Under the pieces are notes generated by a model, which was not told the origin of the DNA, searched no databases, and saw only the letters and a list, made by a program, of their open reading frames with translations. Source: Fonsecaea monophora (Eukaryota > Ascomycota > Eurotiomycetes > Chaetothyriales > Herpotrichiellaceae). From it: a DNA stretch of 64,000 bases. Every line of letters begins with the position of its first letter. The first letter of the stretch is position 1. Location of the stretch: NCBI RefSeq assembly GCF_001642475.1, contig NW_019173974.1:62001-126000 (forward strand), written 5' to 3'. Below, one piece after another: positions 32,818 to 42,275 of this stretch. The translations under genes were made by a program, and so were the position numbers.

Positions 32818-33139
32818 GAAGCCACTGTTGTCAACTACGCATGCGATCCCGTTTGAATCGACACAAAGCTGTTCCGGTGAATAACATTTCTTTGCAGCTA
32901 CCCTATGATTATATAAGTGTTCGCCCTTCCTACTATTTTCCTCCTTCACTTTCCTTCACTTCACTCTTAATCTCGCCAATCTGCCTGCTCGTGATTTTCG
33001 TGTTCGAACGTCACTTTTTCTTTCTTCCGTCCAAGGCTCGCCAACGAACCTGATTGCCTAGTTCTACTTCAATACCTGCTCAAACCACCCCTCACCTTGA
33101 TTCCACTCTGCGTGCCACGTCCTAGACCTTGCAAGGAAA

Positions 33140-33935
33140 ATGAGAGCCAGGAAACGATCTGGCGAGGAGATTGCCACACCCATTTCCCCAAGATCCCCCG
33201 GCTGCTCAAGCGACTTTGCTGCAACCCTCTGGCCCGAGTCCTCCAAACATGCCCATTTTCACGATCTTCTTGCGGCTATTGTCGGAGACAGAGGATATGA
33301 ACATAGACCAGAGGTCTTTGACCACTATGACGCTGAGTCAGTTGCGTGGGCAGACTCGCTGGGTTTCCACCGAATAGGTTCTTCTATCTGGATCGGTCGC
33401 GGATCTCAGCCCAAATCCTTGATGATGCGGGAAGATCCCTACCACCCTCCGACTTTCGTCCGCCCCATCAAAGATACCCTGCCAAAGTCAATCTTGGGCG
33501 AACTGAACGACGTGGGGTTTCTCGAAGCCGCACACAACAATACCTTCAGCAGATCGTGGCTGACGATCAGCGATAGTTTGCTACTGACAAGGAGGCGAAT
33601 ACTCTTCTGCACCCTGCCGCACAACGCTTTCTCCCTAAAAGTGTCGCTTGGATTATGTAACAACCTGCCTCAACTCCTTTAGACGCATTGCTAGAAAAGC
33701 TCGAGATCGTGCGTCATGGTCCGGCACTACCATCACCGTAGTGTCAAATGACTTCCAAGGCTATACAGATTCCATGGCGAAATGCGTCACTCTGCTGAAA
33801 GGAGCTGAAATCGAGTCGGACCAAGATCTGGAACAATTTCGGTATGGCTGCACTTGCCGCAAGTGCATACACGGTTTGTCCCTGATTCCTTGCGATTGTG
33901 ATACAAGACTGTCACTACCAACCAGCAAAACATGA
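33140..33935 (+). pseudogene. Frameshifted relic of a fungal protein with a Cys-rich CTCRKC motif
   Basis: Protein-like sequence runs through three frames in turn. The first frame (33140 to about 33580) gives YEHRPEVFDHYDAESVAW and VRPIKDTLPKSILGELNDV. The second (about 33577-33657) gives FATDKEANTLLHPAAQRFLP then KSVAWI. The third (about 33655-33880) gives YVTTCLNSFRRIARKARDRA and ends in YGCTCRKCIHG. Each change moves the frame by -1, as expected from single-base losses, and no splice pair restores the frame. The segment resembles the front part of large fungal proteins that continue into a longer C-terminal region. Here the sequence stops within 200 bp of the BRR2 3' end, so it is also truncated. 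Sequencing error is an alternative for the frameshifts. The function is unknown. Confidence 0.6.
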
Positions 33936-34132
33936 GGAAATGGCCGAGTTTGTTAGATAGGAACATGGAAGATAGACGGCGTCCCTGACACATCCAAATC
34001 TGGACGTCAACCATGATCAGAGAATCAAAAAGTCACCTACATTTTCACTGTATTCTCATAGGTATTCACAGGCTCCACCTTGTTTCCATGGCTGCCACAA
34101 GCCCCAAGGCGGCTTGGTTAGACCGTGCATCT

Positions 34133-37100
34133 CTACTCTCCACCATCCTGCATCTCCTCGTCTTCGTCTCCCTCCTCGTCATCCTCATCTTCATCCTCCC
34201 CTTCCTTGACGTCCACACTAAAAGCCATGCTTTGGTCCACGCCAACGTACGAGTCGCACATGAGGAACAAGGTGAGGTCCTTCTTGCCCGGGGTCGGGAC
34301 GACGTACTCCAGCTTCGTGCCAAATTGCTTCTTCGCGATCGTGACGCGTTTGATGGCCAGGAGCGACCTTGTCTTCTCCTCGGCGACAACGAGCCACCAG
34401 TTTTCGAGTTTGCGGAGTGGGTAAAAGGGGGCGTGGACTGTGATGTCAACCTCTTGGTCGGCGCCATCGCTTTTGCCTCCCTCTTCTTCGTCTTCGTCTT
34501 CATCGTCCGCCTCTCGCGAGATGCGGATCGACAAAATGGCTGGCTGGCCGGCTGTAACCTCCTCCTTGTCCTCGACGTCAAACTCCAGCTCGAGACTCGG
34601 GTACTTGTTGTTTGTAAAGTTCGCTGCCTCTACGAGTTGCCGATTGCTCAGACCCATCATCTGCACTAGTTTGGCCTGATCCGGATTCTCAGAGGGATCC
34701 ATCGCCGTCATGAAATCGTCAATGTCCTTGATTCCCTGCTTGGCGAGAACATCCACAATTCGAGAGTCAAAATGTGGGATTTGCAGGAGCGGAGAGTCGC
34801 GATCCCACATGGCCTGCACGACCATCTGTGACATTTCCATGGCATTCATGGCATTCAAGTGGCCCTCGGAACTTAGCACATCGACGCAAGCCGAGAGCAA
34901 CGAGAGCGTCTTTGACACTATGACCTCTTGATCTTTGGCGAGATCGATGGGCAATTGCATCCTCGAAAAATGTGCCTGTAGCAACACCATTGCTTTGAAG
35001 TGTGGTGAGTCGTAGACCGGCTCTGACATCTTCACTGGCACACGATCATAGATACGGCGGAGTACGTGATCTTCATGCCGACGGAGTTGGATCGATTCAA
35101 ACTCCGTGGCAGACGTGACAATTTCGAGGAGACCCTTAAGTTTTGTGCGAGCTGTAAGGGAGAGGAGGAAGGTCTGCATGGTGATGAAGGAGATGTTATA
35201 GTATGCGGCGATCATGGCCGGGTTCAGTGGGGATATGGTATCATCTTCTTCATCCAAGTCGATGATTTTGGCATCGGAGAGCTCCTTCAGCGTGGTTTCA
35301 ATGAGCTCCGAGAGGTGCGTGCTGAGACCTTCGTGAGACGTGTCGTTGAGGCCGTAGTAGCTTGGGTTTGCTAGAAGACGGCGGTAGAAGTACGTGTAGG
35401 TGGTCCAGTCGACGGCGTCTTGTGTAGATGCGATTGTCTTTGTGCTGATCTCAGTGACAAACGCGTCATGTAGCCAGAGTTGCAGATGGCTTTCTATGGG
35501 TAATGCCTCATTGAGGAATTTCTTGTAATATTCGCGCTTAACCGCCGAGACCATGAGCACGCCCTTTCCGACCTCATCTTCGCCAGGCCGACAGGCTCGA
35601 CCAAACATTTGAAGGATCTCACTGATCTGGTAATCGACGTAGCGGTGTTCGCGGCCCACAAAGTACTGCGTTCCCATGATGACGACGAGATGCGCCGTGA
35701 AAGGGATTTCCCAACAGACGTCGCGGGAAGCAAGCATCACTTGAATGGCTCCAATTTTGAACAGATGAGAGACGATTCTCTTATCGCTGGTCGACAATGC
35801 CTCGTGATAGTATCCGATACCATGCGTCAAGGACTCGGCCAGAGCTCGTTCGTTGATCCGTTCCAAGAATGGTCTGAGTTCGTTCACGTCGGTATGTAAG
35901 AAGCGTTCATCGTCGTCATCCATGATGCACGCTAAGAGAAGATCGAGAGCTGTAGCCCGCACTTGTTTGCGTCCCGGAACGAAAACGATTACTGGCTTGT
36001 CAGGTGACAACTGTATGATGGATTGATATGTTGGACGGGCCATTGCCATCATTAGAGATGGGAAATGAGGGATACTGAATGACTGAATGTGTAACTGCAT
36101 TCCGACCGGCCTCGTCATGGGGCTGAAGTTGTAAATTGTGTGTTTGTTGGCACCGAGCCATTCGCCCACGTCCCGCGCATTCGACAACGGGACGCTCAAT
36201 CCAACAATCCGCATATTGTTTTCTAGTTGGATGTGGATGTATTGCATCCGGGAAACCACAACCTCATAGACAGCGCCATTTTCGCCGCCGATCATGTGGA
36301 GCTCGTCGGCAATGAACAGCTCTACGTTTTGTACATTCTTCCGGCGCTGCCATTGTCTTGACAGGACATCCCATTGAGTGGGAGTGGCCAATACCAGGTC
36401 AGATCTGTCCAGTATTCGCAGATCAGCCGTAATTTCGCCAGTTAGTGTTGATATGAGCTTTCCGGAACCCACTCGGCTCAACCGTTCGTTCCAATCAGCG
36501 AAACGACCATCGACCAGCTCTTGGAAGGGAGCGAGATAGACTGCTTTGCCAGCGTCTGCATTCTTCCAATGTCGAAGAAGAGCAAATTCGGCACATACAG
36601 TCTTTCCGCTCCCCGTGGGCGCTCCCACAAAGACACTGTCATTGCTGTCGTATAGGGATTTGAAGACTTGAGTCTGGATTTTGTTAAATCTGTCCCACTT
36701 GGGATACAGCGCAACATAGTCTTTGACCTTCAGAGCCTGGACAGGCACAGGTTGTAGATCGAGAAGTGGAGTATGAGGAGGAAATCTTTCGGGCAGAATT
36801 AGCTTTTGAAACGAGACGGGGATTCTGGTCTCGGAATGCATCCACCGATCCGAAATCAGCGAAATGAAATAATTAGGTGGAATAGGCTCGCTGATGGGAA
36901 CGGTGAAGTCAACCAAGTGTTCAGACATGTCACCTTCTGCGTACTCTCGCCGTAGGATGAACATGTCGTGGAACAAGATCTCCTCTCCATCACAGTCTTC
37001 CACAACAATCCAGAACGACTCAGCAGTCCCATGTATTGCTTCATCCCACACAAAGTTGGGAGTGATCGTCAGCTCGACACGAAGCAGTGATCTGGTGATC

Positions 37101-40100
37101 GGTTGCACTTGCGCTTGGACTTCCAGCCGCGGAAATTTCGAAACAAGGTCGCACACAACCCGGCCTGCCTTGGGAAGACCGAGCAGCTCCCCCATGCGAG
37201 GCGGGTCAAGGTCAAAGTAGCTGGACCAAGGGACTTCCATCCGCTCGGCTTTCTGGATGTATTCCCTGGGGCACATCGAAAATTGTCTTAAAGGAGTCAT
37301 CGTAGGCCACATACGCTTCTCGGCCATTTTGCAGAGGTCCAAGGCAGTCTTTGCCACACCAGCCCAACCTTTTTTTAGACATATTTCGAACATGGCTCTG
37401 ATGATTCGACCTGCTGATTGTGTGACATAGACCAGATCAGCCATCAAAGCCAGACCTTCCAACTTGAGGCGCGAGATAAAGGCTTGCAGGAGAACGTTGA
37501 TTTTGGCTTGTGGTTCATCCATCCCTTCTTTGACAGGAATGGGTACTCTCCCGAGCAACTTCGCCAACTCAAGCTTCTCGTCTTGTCGGACCGGGATGTA
37601 CTTGAATTCATCACTGAGAGCAAAAATCCGGAAAAGTTCGATTGTGCCGATTGAGGGTTGGAGGTGGTGATTGTAGGTCAGCATAGAATTATGTGTTATA
37701 TAGTAATGCGACGCAATGCGACCAAGGTCGGTGGCTTGCAGCTTTCCGGTCTTCTTCTCGTACTTGACAAGTCCGGCCTTTTCGAGAACAATGGCGGCCG
37801 AGTGGATGAGATCGACTCGCTTCTGCTCCAAGGCCTCATCGTTGCCGTAATCTGCACCCACACTGTAGAGACCGGGCGAGCGTATCATCCGAACGAACAG
37901 ATAAGTGTACCCGAGCCATTCAACGCCCTCGTCACGGGTGCGGATGTTTCCAAGGACAATTTCTGCGTTGAGGTTGTCGGCTAGTTTGCCCATCAGTTGG
38001 CTTTCGATGGGCAATTGTTGGTTCATCAGCGAAAGATAGTACTGAATCTCTGCCTGCGACGTGATGATGATACCTTCACCATATGAGTCAAACTGTGGGC
38101 GGCCCGCTCGACCGAGCATCTGAAGGACGTCTTGTGGACTCAGTTCGACCCAACTCCCTTTTTCAGGGGAGTAAACTTGAGTGCCTTTGATGACAACCGT
38201 ATGTGCGGGAAGATTGACACCCCAAGCCAGGGTTGCAGTGCAGACGAGGACTCTTAGGTAGCCATCAGCAAACAGATCTTGAACAGAAGTTCGATCAGCA
38301 ACGCCCATGCCAGCATGATGTATTCCGAACCCATATGGTAACAAATCTTTCAGGTTGGCGTCATTGACCGCATCAGCCTCCTCCTGCAGAACTGACCTGC
38401 TTGCTGCGTCGGTCCGCATGATTTGACCAATTGTTTCCAGCTCGATCGCCTTATCACGGATATATTTGGCAGTTTTGGCAGTTTCTTTCCGAGAGTGAAC
38501 GAAAATCAGCATTTGTTGTTGATTAGTTCCTGCGTGCTCGATGGTTTTTGCGTAGCAGATGTCGTTCATTGTCTTGAGTTGCTTGATGGCTTTCTTGTCG
38601 GTCACACCGATGAATTCCTGCCGGAGAGGGCAAGGTCTGAAAGACCCATCAAAGTGGAAGAGACCCTTTTCAGGATCGACTCGTAGGAAAGTCGCCACAT
38701 CTCGGTAATTGGGCAGCGTGGCGCTCAGACCGACAATCCGCACAGGCTCGCCAGTCTGTTCAATCTTGCGGATAGTCCGGCTGACAATGCTTTCGATGAC
38801 GGGACCGCGGTCGTCGTGTAGAAGATGGATTTCGTCGATGACGATGAGCCGAACAAGTCTGGTGTAGCTTTGATCGGTTGCTTTTCGAGTTATAACATCC
38901 CACTTTTCCGGGGTCGTTACGATGACCTGTGTGTCTGCGATTTGTTGCTTTGTGAGCTGTCGGTCTCCAGTAAGCTCAGACACCCGGATTCCATACACTT
39001 CAAGTCGCTTGCCAAAATTGCCTACTTGTTCCTGCACCAAGGCCTTCAAGGGTGCAATGTAAATGATCTTGAAGTCATCCAGCATAATTTCGCCAGTTTC
39101 TGGATTTCTATGCTTGCCAATTTCGCGCAGGATAGTCAGCATCGCAACATTCGTCTTGCCAGATCCGGTCGGAGCACATATTAGCATGTTCCCATCGTCG
39201 TGGAAAGCAGATGGGAAGCACTTCGACTGGATCCGATTGAGCTCCTTCGCAGACCCAAAACCCTGCCTTGCCCAATCAGGAAGCTCGGTGGTAGGGATAT
39301 TCTTCTCGCCAGGGTCGCGTTTGGGCTTGGGAGGCGGGACATGGATTTCTTCATAGCCCTTGAATGTTCGCTTGGTAGAGCCTTGTGGAAGGACGACTTT
39401 TGGATTCGTCATAAGATGATTGCCCTGTTCGAAGACGAGATTGTCGAGATTGATGACCCGCTGTGGCTGAAGCCCACCGGAAAGACCACCGTCTTTTTTC
39501 TTTTCTTGCTCTTCTTGCGCTTTGGGGATATCAATGTCCATCAAATCCAGCTTCATCTTCTTAGCCGGCCGTGGCTCGTCCCCGTTTCGACCTGATTTGC
39601 CAAGCAGCTCGTCTAACATTGCTCGATGGCCCGCCTCAACCATCTCGCTCTCCACGAGGTGTCGGGCATCCTCATCCTCGGCGGCTCTGCGCCACCTCGT
39701 CACCCAGACAATCCTTTCTCTGTTGGACACAAGTTTCCCCACCAGGTCCGCATGCTCATAGTCGAACAAGTCCATCAAGTCGTTTTCGATATCACGCAGG
39801 GATATTTCTTCACCTTCAAGATTTTTGCCAGACAAGATCTGGAGGGCATCTCGCGTCTTTTGCTGCTGGATAACGGCGTCAGAGTAGATCGAACCAATTT
39901 GCCGTTGAAGCCAGTAGGCATCAATTTCGTCGATGGGAACCAAGTCGGCATCCTCACGCTTTCTGCGAAAAGACTCGCCAAGCCCGCTGTCTATGATCAT
40001 TTCGGCCTCCTCATCATCATCTGGGTCGATGTCGGGAGCAGCTGCCCCACCAGCTGACGCTGATTCTTCAAGGCCAGGTTGGTCTTGAATATCTTCCTCT

Positions 40101-40864
40101 TCATCACTGTCCCCTTCGTCTTCATCCCGAACTTCGTATGTTCGTCCAATGCCGTCTTCGTCTACGTCCTCATCCTCGTCAAAGACGACAGCGACGCCCT
40201 GACGTTCGTCAAGTTCGGCCTCGTCAGCGCCGGCACCGTCCGCCATGTTCTCGTCCTCGTCTTGTGCGTCATAATCCGTTATCTTTTTGCCCAGATTGAC
40301 CAATTCATTAAACTGCTTGGGGGTCATTGTAATGCCAACAATATCATCGATTTCCTTCTTTTTATCGAGATCTTTCAAGTTGTCGTCCTTCAGATATTCG
40401 AGGATGGCATCGGCTGCACTTCGGACGATTTCCTGTGAAACATCTCCAAGCGCATTTGCAGTCACGGTGAGCAGTAGGTCGTAAGTCGCCCGAGTGGCGG
40501 GAGTCCTAGGACGGTACTTGAGCCCTTCGATCAATGCATCGCCAGCGGAAAGGACGCCGGCACCTCGAGGTTGGGCAGGCTCACCCCTCTTCCGCTTCCT
40601 CTGCTCTCGTTCCAAAACATCTTCGCCTTCACGTATCGAGCCTCTTTCCACACCTTGTAGCCCTGGCGCAATCTTCTTTTGTTTGGGTACTTGATCTCGC
40701 GCGACTCGAGAACCCATATCACGGATGTTGAGTCTTCCAGCCAGAGACTCGGGGTCGCCAGTATTCTCATCTGTCCGGCGCGAGATAAATCGACGGTCCG
40801 CCTGGAGGACCAGGTTCGACATCGCCGAGTATTTGTATTGCGATACATTGTTAGGGTCTGCCAT
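34133..40864 (-). CDS. BRR2: U5 snRNP helicase BRR2
   Basis: One uninterrupted exon encodes 2243 residues, the normal size for Brr2 (about 2150-2250). The N-terminal region (NLVLQADRRFISRRTDENTG, acidic stretches near 210-290) is followed by two Ski2-like helicase cassettes with Sec63-type units. Cassette 1 has CAPTGSGKT (about residue 565) and DEIH (about 676). Cassette 2 has GAPTGSGKT (about 1417) and DELH (about 1521), the degenerate copy thought to regulate the first. The protein unwinds U4/U6 to activate the spliceosome. The C-terminus ends in an acidic tail (EDEDEDDEEGDEDEEMQDGG). It is notable that a 6.7-kb spliceosome gene lacks introns in a genome where most neighbours have them. The start at 40864 is supported by the conserved N-terminus. 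Confidence 0.97.
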   Translation of the reverse strand: MADPNNVSQYKYSAMSNLVLQADRRFISRRTDENTGDPESLAGRLNIRDMGSRVARDQVPKQKKIAPGLQGVERGSIREGEDVLEREQRKRKRGEPAQPRGAGVLSAGDALIEGLKYRPRTPATRATYDLLLTVTANALGDVSQEIVRSAADAILEYLKDDNLKDLDKKKEIDDIVGITMTPKQFNELVNLGKKITDYDAQDEDENMADGAGADEAELDERQGVAVVFDEDEDVDEDGIGRTYEVRDEDEGDSDEEEDIQDQPGLEESASAGGAAAPDIDPDDDEEAEMIIDSGLGESFRRKREDADLVPIDEIDAYWLQRQIGSIYSDAVIQQQKTRDALQILSGKNLEGEEISLRDIENDLMDLFDYEHADLVGKLVSNRERIVWVTRWRRAAEDEDARHLVESEMVEAGHRAMLDELLGKSGRNGDEPRPAKKMKLDLMDIDIPKAQEEQEKKKDGGLSGGLQPQRVINLDNLVFEQGNHLMTNPKVVLPQGSTKRTFKGYEEIHVPPPKPKRDPGEKNIPTTELPDWARQGFGSAKELNRIQSKCFPSAFHDDGNMLICAPTGSGKTNVAMLTILREIGKHRNPETGEIMLDDFKIIYIAPLKALVQEQVGNFGKRLEVYGIRVSELTGDRQLTKQQIADTQVIVTTPEKWDVITRKATDQSYTRLVRLIVIDEIHLLHDDRGPVIESIVSRTIRKIEQTGEPVRIVGLSATLPNYRDVATFLRVDPEKGLFHFDGSFRPCPLRQEFIGVTDKKAIKQLKTMNDICYAKTIEHAGTNQQQMLIFVHSRKETAKTAKYIRDKAIELETIGQIMRTDAASRSVLQEEADAVNDANLKDLLPYGFGIHHAGMGVADRTSVQDLFADGYLRVLVCTATLAWGVNLPAHTVVIKGTQVYSPEKGSWVELSPQDVLQMLGRAGRPQFDSYGEGIIITSQAEIQYYLSLMNQQLPIESQLMGKLADNLNAEIVLGNIRTRDEGVEWLGYTYLFVRMIRSPGLYSVGADYGNDEALEQKRVDLIHSAAIVLEKAGLVKYEKKTGKLQATDLGRIASHYYITHNSMLTYNHHLQPSIGTIELFRIFALSDEFKYIPVRQDEKLELAKLLGRVPIPVKEGMDEPQAKINVLLQAFISRLKLEGLALMADLVYVTQSAGRIIRAMFEICLKKGWAGVAKTALDLCKMAEKRMWPTMTPLRQFSMCPREYIQKAERMEVPWSSYFDLDPPRMGELLGLPKAGRVVCDLVSKFPRLEVQAQVQPITRSLLRVELTITPNFVWDEAIHGTAESFWIVVEDCDGEEILFHDMFILRREYAEGDMSEHLVDFTVPISEPIPPNYFISLISDRWMHSETRIPVSFQKLILPERFPPHTPLLDLQPVPVQALKVKDYVALYPKWDRFNKIQTQVFKSLYDSNDSVFVGAPTGSGKTVCAEFALLRHWKNADAGKAVYLAPFQELVDGRFADWNERLSRVGSGKLISTLTGEITADLRILDRSDLVLATPTQWDVLSRQWQRRKNVQNVELFIADELHMIGGENGAVYEVVVSRMQYIHIQLENNMRIVGLSVPLSNARDVGEWLGANKHTIYNFSPMTRPVGMQLHIQSFSIPHFPSLMMAMARPTYQSIIQLSPDKPVIVFVPGRKQVRATALDLLLACIMDDDDERFLHTDVNELRPFLERINERALAESLTHGIGYYHEALSTSDKRIVSHLFKIGAIQVMLASRDVCWEIPFTAHLVVIMGTQYFVGREHRYVDYQISEILQMFGRACRPGEDEVGKGVLMVSAVKREYYKKFLNEALPIESHLQLWLHDAFVTEISTKTIASTQDAVDWTTYTYFYRRLLANPSYYGLNDTSHEGLSTHLSELIETTLKELSDAKIIDLDEEDDTISPLNPAMIAAYYNISFITMQTFLLSLTARTKLKGLLEIVTSATEFESIQLRRHEDHVLRRIYDRVPVKMSEPVYDSPHFKAMVLLQAHFSRMQLPIDLAKDQEVIVSKTLSLLSACVDVLSSEGHLNAMNAMEMSQMVVQAMWDRDSPLLQIPHFDSRIVDVLAKQGIKDIDDFMTAMDPSENPDQAKLVQMMGLSNRQLVEAANFTNNKYPSLELEFDVEDKEEVTAGQPAILSIRISREADDEDEDEEEGGKSDGADQEVDITVHAPFYPLRKLENWWLVVAEEKTRSLLAIKRVTIAKKQFGTKLEYVVPTPGKKDLTLFLMCDSYVGVDQSMAFSVDVKEGEDEDEDDEEGDEDEEMQDGGE

Positions 40865-41435
40865 TTTGGCGACACGAGGATCACAACCTTATGGGCCAGT
40901 TCGAGCGAGTTGTGATGGTTGCGATAGGTGCGAAGGCGGCCTAGATGGTGGAGAGGATATCCAGGCAAAGTCGTCCAAGCGTTACGAGGGAGGATAGAAT
41001 ATCTTGGTGGCCATGAGCAGAAACAAAATCGTTCTGCACTTCCTCGCCTGTCGTCACTTAGAGAGGCTTCAATCCTTCAGCTGCAATGTCGCTGCCTCTG
41101 TGACGGCGACCTCTACTGCTCAAAAAAGTTTCCCATACTCTGAAATCTTGGCATATCCATCGGCAAACCTTCTCTTTTCGTCGACACTGAACAACAACCT
41201 CAAAAAGGCTGAAACCCCTGATGTTGACCAGCGGATTTTACAGTTGTACGTGTTCTAACAGCACAATAGCATAAAACCTGTCTCTGTCTCGAGATGCTGC
41301 CGATTTCTGCTTCGAAACTAACTCGAACATTTACCGCCTGACCATGGATGTTCTCTTGAAACTCAAGTATTTCCCTCAAAGGCTTCGGCAGCCATTGTAC
41401 GCTGCAGAGCGGTTGAGGCGGTTACCATGTCACAG
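40865..41435. other. Intergenic upstream of BRR2
   Basis: This is the BRR2 promoter (minus strand) and the 3' side of the minus-strand membrane protein gene. A plus-strand frame at 41004-41258 (84 codons) has no recognisable domain, and no downstream exon could be joined to it. It is not called. Confidence 0.45.
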
Positions 41436-42275
41436 CTATTCATCCTGGCCAACTGTATCCTGGCTTCCCAAAATATGTTTTCTGGCATATGCATTACGCT
41501 TTGATATCTCCTTCTGAGCTCTTTCTCCATTCCGAACAATCCAGAATAGCACCATATTGACGAACTGCAATGCGCTAACTACAATTCCCCCGCAGAAGAC
41601 GAAATCCTTGAGTTCATCAGCGTGTAATCCTGCGAAGACCCATTTCTCTTACCATGTATCGACAGAGCAACTTAAATTCAACACTATCATTTCCATAGTT
41701 CAAGTGGATGCCTTGATGACTGCAAGACCAGGACCACAGATCGGACGATGAGGAATCGGGGCTGTTCCATGTTTTGGCATAGGTCAAACCAGCAATCCAC
41801 ACAGCAATTGAGACGGTGAAAGCTGACGATTCAAGCCAGATGGCCCAGAGCTCACTACGATGTACCTGACACCTGTCAGCAAGGTCCAGCGACAGTTGGA
41901 AAGAAGTCTAACCTCTGCACACGTCATAACCAAAGCGGTCAAGTCAAACAGGCAGGAATAGCCAGCTGCGGTCAGTAGGACGATCGTCGGCTGCATCCAT
42001 ATTATCGGTGGCCAAGCGGGTCGGTTGTTTCCTTCCGCATCCAGAAATCGAGATTCTTCTGTGGCATTTTTTATGATGATTGTGTACACCAGGGCTGCTC
42101 CGATGCCAATGGCGAACAGCGCCGTGATAATTCGAATGGTGACGCGATAACCAGGGGGGACTGTGAGCAGCGAGCGTTGCCGAGCATATGTATATCGTGG
42201 TGAAAGGGGGATTTCGCGGTCGGTCAGGGCTGGTGTAATACTCGATGTGCTCAGGGTCTTCGTATGAGCATGCAT
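41436..42275 (-). CDS. Four-span membrane protein of unknown function
   Basis: Three exons, 42275-41913, 41865-41653 and 41606-41436, with phase-0 introns of 47 and 46 nt, encode 248 residues. Spans are visible at VTIRIITALFAIGIGAALVY, QPTIVLLTAAGYSCLFDLTA, SAFTVSIAVWIAGLTYAKTW and CGGIVVSALQFVNMVLFWIV. Between spans 3 and 4 is the loop LWSWSCSHQGIHLNYGNDSV followed by FKLLCRYM, with two Cys that could pair outside the membrane. The WSWSC..LC loop recalls a family of small uncharacterised membrane proteins of filamentous fungi with MARVEL-like topology. The first intron uses the second of two closely spaced acceptors (GACAGGTGTCAG), which keeps the frame. No function is assigned. Confidence 0.75.

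Larger units (their letters stand above)
32418..33139. other. Promoter side of thiolase gene, ~720 bp
   Basis: This stretch lies upstream of the minus-strand thiolase. Besides the two hexamers listed separately, there is an AT-rich TATA-like element near 32539 (GATATATAG), about 120 bp before the start. The right part is T/C-rich. No gene is supported. Confidence 0.45.

Noticed and set aside
41004..41258. 84-codon plus-strand frame beside the BRR2 promoter
   Set aside because: No domain is recognised, and every attempt to join it to a downstream exon ran into stops.
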